DNA of 64,000 nucleotides from Haloglomus litoreum (GTDB taxonomy: Archaea > Halobacteriota > Halobacteria > Halobacteriales > Haloarculaceae). The position numbers and the translations under genes were made by a program. The DNA lies in NCBI RefSeq assembly GCF_029338515.1, contig NZ_CP119988.1:2976001-3040000 (forward strand), written 5' to 3'. This document shows, one piece after another, positions 18,154 through 26,035 of this stretch. The notes beneath the pieces were generated by a model. It made no database searches. It worked only from the letters and a program-made list of their open reading frames with translations, and was not told the origin of the DNA. Numbering within the stretch: the first letter of the stretch is position 1; each line of letters starts with the position of its first letter.

Positions 18154-18837
18154 ATGGGCACGCCACTCTCGTCGCGGGAGGCACAGGCCGCCGAGGCCGT
18201 CGACCGGCTGTACGAGCAGTACCCCGAGCCGGAGATCTCGCTGCGCTTCTCGAACCGCCTCGAACTCCTCGTCGCGGTCGTCCTCAGCGCGCAGTGTACG
18301 GACGAGCGCGTCAACGAGGTCACAGCGGACCTGTTCCAGAAGTACCAGTCGGCCGCCGACTACGCGAACGCGAGCGAGGAGCAGCTCGCCGAGGACATCT
18401 ACGGCATCACCTTCCACAACAACAAGGGCGGCTACCTGAAGGGTATCGGCGAGATCCTCGTCGACGAGCACGACGGCGAGGTGCCCGACTCGATGTCGGC
18501 GCTGACGGACCTCCCCGGCGTCGGCCGCAAGACCGCGAACGTCGTCCTCCAGCACGGCCACGAGGTCGTCGAGGGCATCGTCGTGGACACGCACGTCCAG
18601 CGCATCTCCCGGCGCCTCGGCCTCACGGAGGCGGAACGCCCGGAGGCCATCGAGCAGGACCTGATGGGCATCGTCGCCGAGGACGACTGGAAGGAGTTCA
18701 CCCACCTCCTCATCAGCCACGGCCGCGAGACCTGCACCGCACGGAACCCCTCGTGCGGGGACTGCGTGCTGGCCGACATCTGTCCCTCGGAGCGGGGGGA
18801 CGCCGAGGTCGACCTCGCCAGCGGCGAGGCGTGGTGA
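18154..18837 (+). CDS. nth: endonuclease III (DNA glycosylase/AP lyase)
   Basis: 227 residues. The helix-hairpin-helix is LPGVGRKTANVV with catalytic Lys126, followed by the GPD-type Asp145 in VVDTHVQR. The [4Fe-4S] ligands follow the exact Nth spacing C-x6-C-x2-C-x5-C (Cys194, 201, 204, 210). It removes oxidised pyrimidines and nicks the abasic site in base-excision repair. All key residues are present, so it should be active. The ATG at 18154 opens just before the conserved EAVDRLYEQYPEPE. Confidence 0.95.
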   Translation: MGTPLSSREAQAAEAVDRLYEQYPEPEISLRFSNRLELLVAVVLSAQCTDERVNEVTADLFQKYQSAADYANASEEQLAEDIYGITFHNNKGGYLKGIGEILVDEHDGEVPDSMSALTDLPGVGRKTANVVLQHGHEVVEGIVVDTHVQRISRRLGLTEAERPEAIEQDLMGIVAEDDWKEFTHLLISHGRETCTARNPSCGDCVLADICPSERGDAEVDLASGEAW

Positions 18838-19193
18838 CGAGCGGGACGACGCAGCTGGCCCGTCGGTGCGTGCTCACCCGTCAAGTCCCCCCGGCGCGCG
18901 CTGGCGGCTGTGCCGGAGGCCAGCTCCCGCCCAGCGCGCGAGGGCCGAGAAGCACAGGCCGGAGCGAAGCGGAGGCCAAGCATCGCAGGCGGCTGGTGAG
19001 GGACGAGGTCCACCGACCCGACCGACCCACGCCGAGGCGTCCGGCGACGCACCAGCGCCGCCGGGGTGTCATCAGGTCGGCCACCATCCCGGTGACTGCT
19101 CGACCCATTACCGATATATCAATACACTACGTCGTGCGAAGCGCATATTCAACGAAAAATTGCGAGTTCGTAGAGTAATAGCACGGATACTCG
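18838..19193. other. convergent intergenic region, 356 bp
   Basis: Lies between the convergent nth and 19194 genes. The left two thirds are GC-rich with no open frame of note. The last 90 bp are clearly A/T-rich. On the minus strand this holds a T5 run (19155-19159), about 35 nt after the stop of the 19194 gene, a plausible terminator. I see no RNA gene. Confidence 0.5.
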
Positions 19194-19697
19194 TTATGTG
19201 ACGACGTACCGGAGGACGTACCGCGACAGTCCCGTCAGCCACGCGATGAGCCAGAAGAAGGTGTAGCCGAACACGCCGACCCGGAGCCGGGAGCGCCAGT
19301 GGCTCATCCGGTCGGAGCCGATCTCCTCCAGCAGCACGTCCTCGTCGTAGTCGTGGTAGAGGTCGTGTTCCCACTTCGCCCGGAAGATGCGGACGATGCC
19401 GGTGAACCCGAACAGGAGGAAGGCGTAGGCGGTGAAGCCGAGGAAGGCGTGGACCGCCGAGTAGCCCCCGAACTGGGCGGAGTGCCCCCAGATGCCGAAC
19501 AGGCGGGGGAACATCCAGCCGACCAGCGGAACCGTCGTCAGGGTCAACCCCGTGAGGATGAACTTGAGGTGGTAGGTGAGGACGCCCCAGGTCACCGCCT
19601 CGGCGTCGATCATGATCCACGCGCCGTAGAGGAAGCAGGGGAGCGACAGCGTCACCGCCACGGCGACCAGCGTGGCGACGAGGGCGTCGGCGACCAT
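19194..19697 (-). CDS. four-helix membrane protein (DUF7321-like), bc-locus associated
   Basis: 167 residues, starting at ATG 19697 (a GTG lies one codon upstream). Four hydrophobic segments: ATLVAVAVTLSLPCFLYGAW, FILTGLTLTTVPLVGWMF, HAFLGFTAYAFLLFGFTG and VFGYTFFWLIAWLTGLSRY. Several His residues sit near helix ends (YHLKF, IWGHSAQF, AVHAFLG), which could matter in a haem- or quinone-linked role (inference). I recall this as the haloarchaeal DUF7321 family, found beside cytochrome bc genes, as here. Function unknown. Confidence 0.65.
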   Translation of the reverse strand: MVADALVATLVAVAVTLSLPCFLYGAWIMIDAEAVTWGVLTYHLKFILTGLTLTTVPLVGWMFPRLFGIWGHSAQFGGYSAVHAFLGFTAYAFLLFGFTGIVRIFRAKWEHDLYHDYDEDVLLEEIGSDRMSHWRSRLRVGVFGYTFFWLIAWLTGLSRYVLRYVVT

Positions 19698-19830
19698 CAC
19701 CCGGCGCTAGGCGGGCAGGCGGTTTGAGGCTCCCGATGGCGGAAGGCGCGTCCACGGGGGCCGGAAGGGCCGACGCCGTCCGCTCCGGGCGTGTCCGCGG
19801 CCCGGCCCCCGGTCCGGCCGCATCCCCGAT

Positions 19831-20514
19831 TCAGTCCTCGGTCCCGGCGAGGAGGTGGTCCATCAGGTTCGCCTGGGCACGGCGGAGGTGCTCGCCGACC
19901 GTCGAGGGGTCGAGGTCGAGCCGTTCGGCGATGTCGTCGGCGGTCGCCTCCCGGGGGACGTCGTAGTAGCCCAGCTCGTGGGCGGTCCGGACGACCTCCC
20001 GCTGGCGGGCCGTGAGGGCGTCGAGCGGTGCCGATGGTCCCTGGTAGTCCGCGAAGCGCTCGACCCGTGCATCGACGCCGACCTCGTCGAGTCGCTCGAC
20101 CCCACGACTGATGTCGGCCTGCGAGCCGACGATGGCGACCTGTATCCCCCGCTCGTCCATCCCGCGGACGTCCCGGGTGATGACCTCCTGCTCGGGGAGT
20201 TCGGGGATGCGGAGTTCACAGAGGTAGGTCGCGCCGTCCCCGGACTCGGGGAGGCGCTCCCACCAGACGACCGGGTCGAGAGCGTCGAGTCGGCCGGCGG
20301 CCACCGGACGCTCGAGCCGCACGAGGACGATTCCGGTCGACCCCCGCCAGACGAGGTCGGTCACGTCACGGATCCCCGCCTCGTCGACGACCTCGAACAG
20401 GTCGCCCAGACCGAGCGTCTCCAGCTGGGCCCAGTCGAGCTGCAACACGGCCTCGCGCACGTCCGGCATCCGGGCGGCGATGTGTGGCCGACGGGCAAAG
20501 TCGTTCTGCCCCAT
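19831..20514 (-). CDS. Bat-type HTH transcriptional regulator
   Basis: 227 residues. The C-terminal HTH_10 domain is typical of bacterio-opsin-activator-like regulators: LTARQREVVRTAHELGYYDV, then TADDIAERLDLDPSTVGEHL, then RRAQANLMDHLL. The N-terminal ~150 residues form the beta-rich sensor-like half found in this group, with no recognised PAS or GAF. An alternative start at 20469 (MPDVREAVLQL) would be 15 residues shorter. It is divergent from the first gene of the cytochrome bc locus with only 51 bp between, so it is a candidate regulator of that locus. Confidence 0.8.
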   Translation of the reverse strand: MGQNDFARRPHIAARMPDVREAVLQLDWAQLETLGLGDLFEVVDEAGIRDVTDLVWRGSTGIVLVRLERPVAAGRLDALDPVVWWERLPESGDGATYLCELRIPELPEQEVITRDVRGMDERGIQVAIVGSQADISRGVERLDEVGVDARVERFADYQGPSAPLDALTARQREVVRTAHELGYYDVPREATADDIAERLDLDPSTVGEHLRRAQANLMDHLLAGTED

Positions 20515-20565
20515 GGCCGGAGCGCGTCGGAAACGGTTTACCGGGCGCAACCGTACGTTCGGGCG

Positions 20566-21441
20566 ATGGCTGACCCCCGGTCGACCCCCAGCGAGGACGG
20601 CCCCGATGCCGACGACCCCCCGGCAGACGAGTCGGCCGCCGACCGAGGACACGACGGGGACGCGGCCGACGACGGCGGGTCGCCGGACGAGTTCTCCACC
20701 GAGGAGCTCCGGGCGCAGGTCGAGGAGAAGTACGATTTCGAGGACTTCAAACCGGAGGACATGAAGCGGATGTCCCCGGAGGAGTGGGACGCGGCGTTCG
20801 ACCCCGAGACCTGGATCACCGGCGAGGAGCTGATGGACCGGGTGGAGGCCGACATCAAGGCCGCCGTCGTCCGCCGCGACGTGTTCGCCCGTATCGAGCG
20901 GCTGGACGACCCCGACCGCATCGTGGCCTACTCCGACGAGGGGTACGCCGTGGTCTACGGGGACGGGAGCATCGAGGGCTCGGGCACGGTCCTGCGCGAC
21001 GTGAAGCCAGTCGTGGCGCTCTGTTCGATGGAGGAGTACGAGCCCGACGAGATGCCGGACGGCGACCTGCTGCCGGACCCCATGGAGGTGCCGGAGGGGA
21101 GCGGCGAGCGCGGGAACCTGATGCTGCAGATCGTCGCCGGCATCCAGCTCCTCGCCGGGCTGGTCCTGCTCGGCGGCGGTGTCCTCTCCGCGCTGGACGG
21201 CACCGAGGGGAGTTCCATCCTCGTCATCGCCGGGGTGGGCTTCCTCTTCATCGCGTTCGTCCTCTTCTTCACGGTGGCGAACGCCCGGCTCTCGGACAAG
21301 TTCCGGGCCGAGGAGTACCGCAACCGGCTCCGGGCCATCGGCGTAGAGGGCGAGGATCGGCCGGAGTTCATGGACGACCTCGTGGCCGAGCACCCGGAGC
21401 TGGTCGAGCCCGACGACGAGGACGGCGAGACGGCCGCCTGA
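20566..21441 (+). CDS. bc-locus membrane protein (DUF7319-like)
   Basis: 291 residues. An acidic, disordered N-terminus (~50 residues) is followed by a soluble helical/beta domain (STEELRAQVEEKYDFEDF, WITGEELMDRVEADIKAAV, YAVVYGDGSIEGSGTVLRDV). Two C-terminal helices follow (LQIVAGIQLLAGLVLLGGG; VIAGVGFLFIAFVLFFTV). I recall it as the haloarchaeal DUF7319 family, which heads the cytochrome bc gene cluster. A GGTTTA box ~28 nt upstream supports ATG 20566. Likely an accessory or assembly factor of the complex (context only). Confidence 0.65.
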   Translation: MADPRSTPSEDGPDADDPPADESAADRGHDGDAADDGGSPDEFSTEELRAQVEEKYDFEDFKPEDMKRMSPEEWDAAFDPETWITGEELMDRVEADIKAAVVRRDVFARIERLDDPDRIVAYSDEGYAVVYGDGSIEGSGTVLRDVKPVVALCSMEEYEPDEMPDGDLLPDPMEVPEGSGERGNLMLQIVAGIQLLAGLVLLGGGVLSALDGTEGSSILVIAGVGFLFIAFVLFFTVANARLSDKFRAEEYRNRLRAIGVEGEDRPEFMDDLVAEHPELVEPDDEDGETAA

Positions 21442-21550
21442 GACCGGCCGACCGGCGATTGCAGCGGGGTTGATACGCCGCCCTCGAACCGGCGTGTCTG
21501 CCGCCTTCGGACCCGACCGCGGCCGGGGCGACGGCCCCGCGTTCGGTGAG

Positions 21551-21556
21551 TTTATA
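21551..21556 (+). promoter_or_regulatory. TATA box for the halocyanin-bc operon
   Basis: TTTATA about 31 nt upstream of ATG 21585. It is the clearest TATA box in this locus and probably drives the halocyanin gene and the tightly packed genes after it. Confidence 0.55.
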
Positions 21557-21584
21557 GGCGCGTAAACCCGAGTCCGTGGTGTAT

Positions 21585-22139
21585 ATGAACAGACGGGAGT
21601 TTCTGCGGACCGGCGCCGGGGCGACCGCGGTCGCCGCGGCGGCGTCCGCCAGCACCGCGGGCACGGCCAGCGCCCAGGCCGCCGAGGTCGCCGTCGGCCC
21701 CGGCGGCAACCTCGTCTTCGAGCCAGCGGAGGTGTACGTCGCACCCGGCGAGACCGTGAGCTGGAGCTGGGACTCGGACAACCACAACATCCAGGTCCTC
21801 AACCAGCCCGACGGCGCCGAGTGGGAGGGCACGGAGGGTGAAAAGACGGTGACGTACAACACCGGCCACACCTACGAGTACACCTTCGAGACGACGGGCA
21901 CCTACGAGTACCAGTGCTTCCCGCACGCGCCGTCGATGGCCGGACAGGTCATCGTCAACGAGAGCGGGGAGGCGCCCTCCAGCGGCGGGCAGAAGGAGGC
22001 CGACCCCAAGCACATGGGGGTCCCCATCCAGGCGCACTTCGTGGGCATCGCGACCATCCTCGCCATCTTCGTGTCGCTGATGTTCACGTTCTTCCTGCTC
22101 AAGTACGGCGAGAGCCCGCACGCGAGCGGAGGTGACTGA
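21585..22139 (+). CDS. membrane-anchored halocyanin of the cytochrome bc locus
   Basis: 184 residues. Tat signal MNRREFLRTGAGATAVAAAA with no lipobox, then a plastocyanin domain with type-1 copper ligands: His in DNHNIQV and Cys/His/Met in YQCFPHAPSMAG. A C-terminal helix (FVGIATILAIFVSLMFTFFLL) tethers it to the membrane. It probably passes electrons out of the bc complex, in the place of cytochrome c, to a terminal oxidase (inference from context). It is clearly paralogous to the halocyanin at 30171. Next gene starts 1 bp after its stop. Confidence 0.9.
   Translation: MNRREFLRTGAGATAVAAAASASTAGTASAQAAEVAVGPGGNLVFEPAEVYVAPGETVSWSWDSDNHNIQVLNQPDGAEWEGTEGEKTVTYNTGHTYEYTFETTGTYEYQCFPHAPSMAGQVIVNESGEAPSSGGQKEADPKHMGVPIQAHFVGIATILAIFVSLMFTFFLLKYGESPHASGGD
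22128..22135 (+). promoter_or_regulatory. perfect Shine-Dalgarno for the DUF7318-like gene
   Basis: GGAGGTGA lies inside the end of the halocyanin gene, 5 nt before ATG 22141. It is an exact complement to the 16S rRNA tail and is one of the few strong ribosome sites in the window, as expected for an operon-internal start. Confidence 0.75.
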
Positions 22140-22140
22140 C

Positions 22141-22527
22141 ATGAGTTCCGGCAACAACACCTACGGCGCGATCCACCGCTACGAGCCCCCGAGCGAGTCG
22201 ACGGCGGCGCTCATCGGCATCGTCCTCCTGACGGTCGTCGAGGTCGTCTTCGTCGGCCTGTTCACCTACGGGCTCGTCGCCGGGTGGGGCCTGAGCGAGT
22301 TCGGGAACATGTTCCTGGGCGGGATGCTCGCCGTCATCTTCCTGGACCTGGCGTTCATCCTGCTGCTGTACCGGAAGGAGTTCCTCCCCGACGTGATGAT
22401 CGTCAAGAAGCGCCGGCGGAAGTGGGAGGACCTCTACGTCCGCGAGGAGGACATGTACGGAACCGATTCGCTACCCGACGCCTGGGAGTCGGTGAAGCGC
22501 GCGGTGTACCCCTACTACAAGAAATAA
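22141..22527 (+). CDS. two-helix bc-locus protein (DUF7318-like)
   Basis: 128 residues. Helix 1 is about 25-48 (LIGIVLLTVVEVVFVGLFTY) and helix 2 about 60-78 (GGMLAVIFLDLAFILLLY). A basic, cytoplasmic tail follows (VKKRRRKWEDLYV). It sits between halocyanin and Rieske genes: it starts just after the halocyanin stop with a perfect Shine-Dalgarno and its stop codon shares one base with the Rieske ATG. A small subunit or assembly partner of the bc complex is likely by context. I recall it as DUF7318. Confidence 0.7.
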   Translation: MSSGNNTYGAIHRYEPPSESTAALIGIVLLTVVEVVFVGLFTYGLVAGWGLSEFGNMFLGGMLAVIFLDLAFILLLYRKEFLPDVMIVKKRRRKWEDLYVREEDMYGTDSLPDAWESVKRAVYPYYKK

Positions 22528-23372
22528 TGAGCGCAGACGACAAGTACCCGGCCGAGAGCGGCCGACGGCGCTTCGTCAAGGGCGTCGTCGGGAGCGCGAC
22601 CCTGGCCGGAATCGGTACCGGCTCGGCGGTCGCGGTCAACACCGCTACCTCCTCGTCCGGGGCCGGCGGCGGTATCACACAGTACTTCGCCATCGAGAAC
22701 ACCGACGGCCCCGCCCCGCGCGGGATGCCGCAGGTGCCGGTCCGGAAGAACTCCAGCGGCGAGCTGGAGGGCATCTGGCCCGACACCGTCGAGGACGGCG
22801 TCGCGCAGATGGAGCTGGGCGGCTCGACGTACTCGTCGGCCGCGTTCCAGTACTGCGGCGTGCAGACCTACCCCGGTGTGCAGCCCGACGCCGACCAGAA
22901 CAACGTGTTCAAGGCGGCTGCCTCGCCGCCGTACGACTGGCAGTCCGAGGAGGTGGAGGCGGGCGACCCCATCACGGCGGACCTGTTCGAGGACTTCCGT
23001 GAGTGGAACGGCGGCATCGGCAAGTCCGGGCTGGGCAAGCCCGCGATGGCGACCTGGCGCTCCGAGGACGTGCCGCCCTCCTCGACGATTCCGGTACAGG
23101 TGCTCCGGTCGCCGAAGATCATCGAGATGCGCGAGAACCCGCCGGAGGGCATCGACGGGAACTGGCTGCGCGCCTCCACCACCGAGGACGGCTTCATGGC
23201 GTGGGTCGACAAGTGCACGCACTTCTGCTGCGTGCCGGCGTTCAAGGCCTACGAGGGCAGCGCGAAGTTCGGCGGCGAGGACGCCGTCTACTGCCAGTGC
23301 CACCAGTCCATCTACGACCCCTTCAGCATCCAGCGAGTCTCGTTCGTCGCGCTCCCGCGGCCGAGCGAGTGA
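22527..23372 (+). CDS. Rieske [2Fe-2S] protein of the cytochrome bc complex
   Basis: 281 residues. A Tat signal-anchor opens the protein (GRRRFVKGVVGSATLAGIG), as usual for Rieske subunits. The cluster motifs lie near the end: CTHFCC (Cys, His) and CQCHQS (Cys, His), holding the [2Fe-2S] centre, with the extra Cys pair for a disulphide. The spacer between the boxes (VPAFKAYEGSAKFGGEDAVY) is longer than in mitochondria. It ends with YDPFSIQRVSFVALPRP. It accepts electrons from quinol at the outer face. Its ATG overlaps the previous stop (TAATG). Confidence 0.92.
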   Translation: MSADDKYPAESGRRRFVKGVVGSATLAGIGTGSAVAVNTATSSSGAGGGITQYFAIENTDGPAPRGMPQVPVRKNSSGELEGIWPDTVEDGVAQMELGGSTYSSAAFQYCGVQTYPGVQPDADQNNVFKAAASPPYDWQSEEVEAGDPITADLFEDFREWNGGIGKSGLGKPAMATWRSEDVPPSSTIPVQVLRSPKIIEMRENPPEGIDGNWLRASTTEDGFMAWVDKCTHFCCVPAFKAYEGSAKFGGEDAVYCQCHQSIYDPFSIQRVSFVALPRPSE

Positions 23373-23458
23373 CGGGGCGCGAACCACGGCTATAAGTCGC
23401 ATCGGCACTAACGAACGGGCAGGCGGAACCCCCGGAAACCGGGAGACGGGAACACAAC

Positions 23459-24253
23459 ATGAGTCTGGAACGCAAAGACGACTTCGACCACGAAGGCTGG
23501 ATGAAGGAGCGGGACCTCACGCCAGTCGAGACGGTCTACCTCACGACCCTGATGTGGCTCGACAAGCGGCTCCGCATCGTTGATTACCTCGAACTGCTCG
23601 AGGACCTGTACTACAAGATCAACATGCAGATGCCGAAGAGCCACACGGAACAGTACAACCTGGACAACAAGTTCTGGTACTGGTACCCACTGTACGCGCT
23701 CGGGAGCTTCAGTACCATCGCCTACGTAGTGGCAGCCATCTCCGGCGCACTGCTGGGCTTCTACTACTCGCCCGCGACCACGGGCGACCCCTCGACCGCG
23801 TACAACTCCATCACGTTCATCATGACCGACCTGCGCTTTGGCTTCTTCCTCAGGAGTCTCCACCGCTGGTCGGCACAGGTGATGGTCGCGGCGGTCTTCC
23901 TCCACATGCTGCGCGTCTACTTCACGGGCGCGTACAAGGAGCCCCGCGAGCTCAACTGGATCATCGGCATCGTGCTCATCTCGCTGACGATGGTCTTCGG
24001 GTACACGGGCTACCTGCTCCCGTGGGACCAGCTGGCCTTCTGGGCCGGGCAGATCGGGGTCGAGATGGCGTTATCTGTGCCGCTGGCGGGTGAGTGGGTG
24101 GCCCAGCTACTGTTCGGCGGGTTCACCCTGAGCCAGTCCACGTTGCAGCGGATGTACATCCTGCACGTGTTCTTCCTGCCGTTCATCACGACGGCGCTCA
24201 TCGCCATCCACATCGGCATCGTCTGGATGCAGGGCATCGCGGAGCCGCACTGA
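23459..24253 (+). CDS. cytochrome b, N-terminal (b6-like) subunit
   Basis: 264 residues. It holds the four-helix haem domain of cytochrome b. The haem ligand pairs are visible as HRWSAQVMVAAVFLH (H-x13-H) and, later, HVFFLPFITTALIAIH (H-x14-H), the second spacing being b6-like. The Qo region VFGYTGYLLPWDQLAFW is conserved. Together with the next gene it forms a split cytochrome b as in b6f complexes. It oxidises menaquinol and moves protons. Gap to the next start is 6 bp. Confidence 0.93.
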   Translation: MSLERKDDFDHEGWMKERDLTPVETVYLTTLMWLDKRLRIVDYLELLEDLYYKINMQMPKSHTEQYNLDNKFWYWYPLYALGSFSTIAYVVAAISGALLGFYYSPATTGDPSTAYNSITFIMTDLRFGFFLRSLHRWSAQVMVAAVFLHMLRVYFTGAYKEPRELNWIIGIVLISLTMVFGYTGYLLPWDQLAFWAGQIGVEMALSVPLAGEWVAQLLFGGFTLSQSTLQRMYILHVFFLPFITTALIAIHIGIVWMQGIAEPH

Positions 24254-24259
24254 TCAACA

Positions 24260-25057
24260 ATGACCGACGAACACACCACCACGGACGAGGAGACGGAGAC
24301 AGCCACCGACGGTGGGCAGGAGGCGGCGGCCGACGGGAGCGGCATCGTCGCCCCCGACGACGAGACGCCCACCTGGCGCGAGCGCAAGGAGCGCACGCAG
24401 GGCCTCTCGCAGCTCACCTACGAGTACTTCGAGCGGGCCCGCCGCGAGGACCAGGACCTCCGGACCGAGAGCGACTACGTCGAGCGCGACGTGCTCGCGT
24501 TCCCGGTCTGGCCCCACGAGATGATCCGGAACCTGGCGCTGACGAGCTTCTTCGTCGGCATGATCATCTTCCTGTCGGCGGCGCTGCCGCCCCACATCGG
24601 GGCGCCGGCGAACCCCTCGCAGACCCCGGCGGTCATCCTGCCGGACTGGTACCTCTACTGGTCGTTCGGCCTGCTCAAGCTCGGCCCGCTCAACCCCGAG
24701 CTGGCCCTGCTGGGCGGCCAGAAGCTGATGGCCGACCGGACCTACGGCGTCGTCGCCAACCTGGTCGTCGTCGGCTTCATCGCCATCGTCCCCTTCCTGA
24801 ACAAGGGGGCGGCCCGCCGACCCGTCGAGCAGCCGTTCTGGGCGGCCGTCGGCGTCTTCGGCGTCCTGTTCGCCATCACCATCAGCGCGCTGTCGGTCAA
24901 GAACCTCGCGCCCATGGACGCGCACCTGCTGTTCGACCTGACGTTCCTGGTGCCGTTCGTCGGTGGCTTCCTCTCGTACGCGGTGTTCAAGTCGATGCGC
25001 GAGGGGTACATGTTCGAGCTGAACCGGCGCTACTACCGGCTGCGGCCGCCGAAGTGA
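24260..25057 (+). CDS. cytochrome b, C-terminal (subunit IV-like)
   Basis: 265 residues. A ~85-residue hydrophilic N-terminal extension is rich in Glu/Asp/Thr. Helices follow: IRNLALTSFFVGMIIFLSAA, YGVVANLVVVGFIAIVPFL, FWAAVGVFGVLFAITISAL and LLFDLTFLVPFVGGFLSY. The Qo motif is ILPDWYLYWSF (PDWY for the usual PEWY). It completes the split cytochrome b. The long acidic extension is an unusual but haloarchaea-typical feature. Confidence 0.9.
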   Translation: MTDEHTTTDEETETATDGGQEAAADGSGIVAPDDETPTWRERKERTQGLSQLTYEYFERARREDQDLRTESDYVERDVLAFPVWPHEMIRNLALTSFFVGMIIFLSAALPPHIGAPANPSQTPAVILPDWYLYWSFGLLKLGPLNPELALLGGQKLMADRTYGVVANLVVVGFIAIVPFLNKGAARRPVEQPFWAAVGVFGVLFAITISALSVKNLAPMDAHLLFDLTFLVPFVGGFLSYAVFKSMREGYMFELNRRYYRLRPPK

Positions 25058-25266
25058 CGCCGTAGCGTCCCGTTCCTCACCGTCCCCGTCTCTCATCACG
25101 TCCACACCGCACGTCCGACAGCGACGCGGCTCGCCGTCCCTCGCGCACGTCCTCCACGACGCGGCGGTCGGGCGCTCCCCGATTGGCCGGCGCTCCGCCC
25201 GTGCCCGACCAGCAGCACCCTGCCGGACTCTCAACCCTCAAGTGCGTCGCTCGCCTAGGTCGGCCG

Positions 25267-25650
25267 ATGACGGACAGCGAGGCCGAGGCGTCGGCGGGCG
25301 CCGGGGACCCGGCACCGGACCACGCACCCGACCCGGAGCTCAAGGAGGGGCCGTCGGTCTCGGACGCCGAGGTCGACCCCGAGGGTGCGGGCGGCCGGGA
25401 CGTGGTCGTGCCGCTGGCGCTGTACAAGCGCATCACCGTCTTCTCGACGCTGTTCGCCGTGGTCGCGGTGCTGGCGGGGTTCGTCCTGCTCGACACCGCG
25501 ACCGGCCGCGCGAGCCGCGAGTTGAGCGAGGTCAACGTGGTGCTGGCGGTCGCTGGCCTGCTGAGTATCGGCGCCGGCGCGGCGGTGTACGCCTTCTCGA
25601 CACGGTTCCGGACGGCGGGAATGGGAAACCCTAAAGACGGCGAGAACTAA
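25267..25650 (+). CDS. two-helix bc-locus membrane protein (DUF7315-like)
   Basis: 127 residues. An acidic N-terminal half (~50 residues, Glu/Asp/Pro-rich) is followed by two helices: STLFAVVAVLAGFVLLDTA and VVLAVAGLLSIGAGAAVYAF. ATG 25267 was chosen because the upstream open frame is GC-rich filler. The next gene begins 8 bp after its stop. It is recalled as DUF7315, found with the haloarchaeal cytochrome bc genes. Role unknown. Confidence 0.65.
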   Translation: MTDSEAEASAGAGDPAPDHAPDPELKEGPSVSDAEVDPEGAGGRDVVVPLALYKRITVFSTLFAVVAVLAGFVLLDTATGRASRELSEVNVVLAVAGLLSIGAGAAVYAFSTRFRTAGMGNPKDGEN

Positions 25651-25658
25651 GCGCGAGT

Positions 25659-25928
25659 ATGGCAGACGAGTTCGCCAAGGGCTTCGGTATCCTCGTGACA
25701 GCGGGGCTGGGCTGGATGACGCTCGCCGGCTGGTACACCACGGCCGGCTTCGAGGACACACAGCTCATCGCCCCGGAACCGGCGGCCGCGAACTTCTACG
25801 ACACCGTGGCACTCCTGCTGAAGGACGTCCTGTTCTGGTTCGCCATCATCGGGGCGATCACCTTCTGGGTCGTCATCCCGGCGATGCGGGAGGCCCGTCG
25901 CGCCTTCGAGGGCGAACCGGAGAACTGA
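25659..25928 (+). CDS. two-helix bc-locus protein (DUF7314-like)
   Basis: 89 residues. Helix 1 is about residues 8-28 (FGILVTAGLGWMTLAGWYTT) and helix 2 about 50-72 (LLLKDVLFWFAIIGAITFWV). It ends EARRAFEGEPEN. It follows the previous gene by 8 bp and is probably the last gene of the bc operon. Recalled as DUF7314. Possibly a small structural subunit, by position only. Confidence 0.65.
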   Translation: MADEFAKGFGILVTAGLGWMTLAGWYTTAGFEDTQLIAPEPAAANFYDTVALLLKDVLFWFAIIGAITFWVVIPAMREARRAFEGEPEN

Positions 25929-26035
25929 GCCGCCGCCGTTCGACATCCTCTGCACCGACCGTCGGTCCCTTCCTCACGCCTGCTTCGACCGGGAGCGACG
26001 CGAACCACCACGTCTACCGGGGACTCGGCCGTGGC

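Noticed and set aside
18838-19193. Possible structural RNA gene (SRP RNA or RNase P RNA)
   Set aside because: I looked for their conserved loops and found none; the A/T-rich end is better explained as a convergent terminator region.
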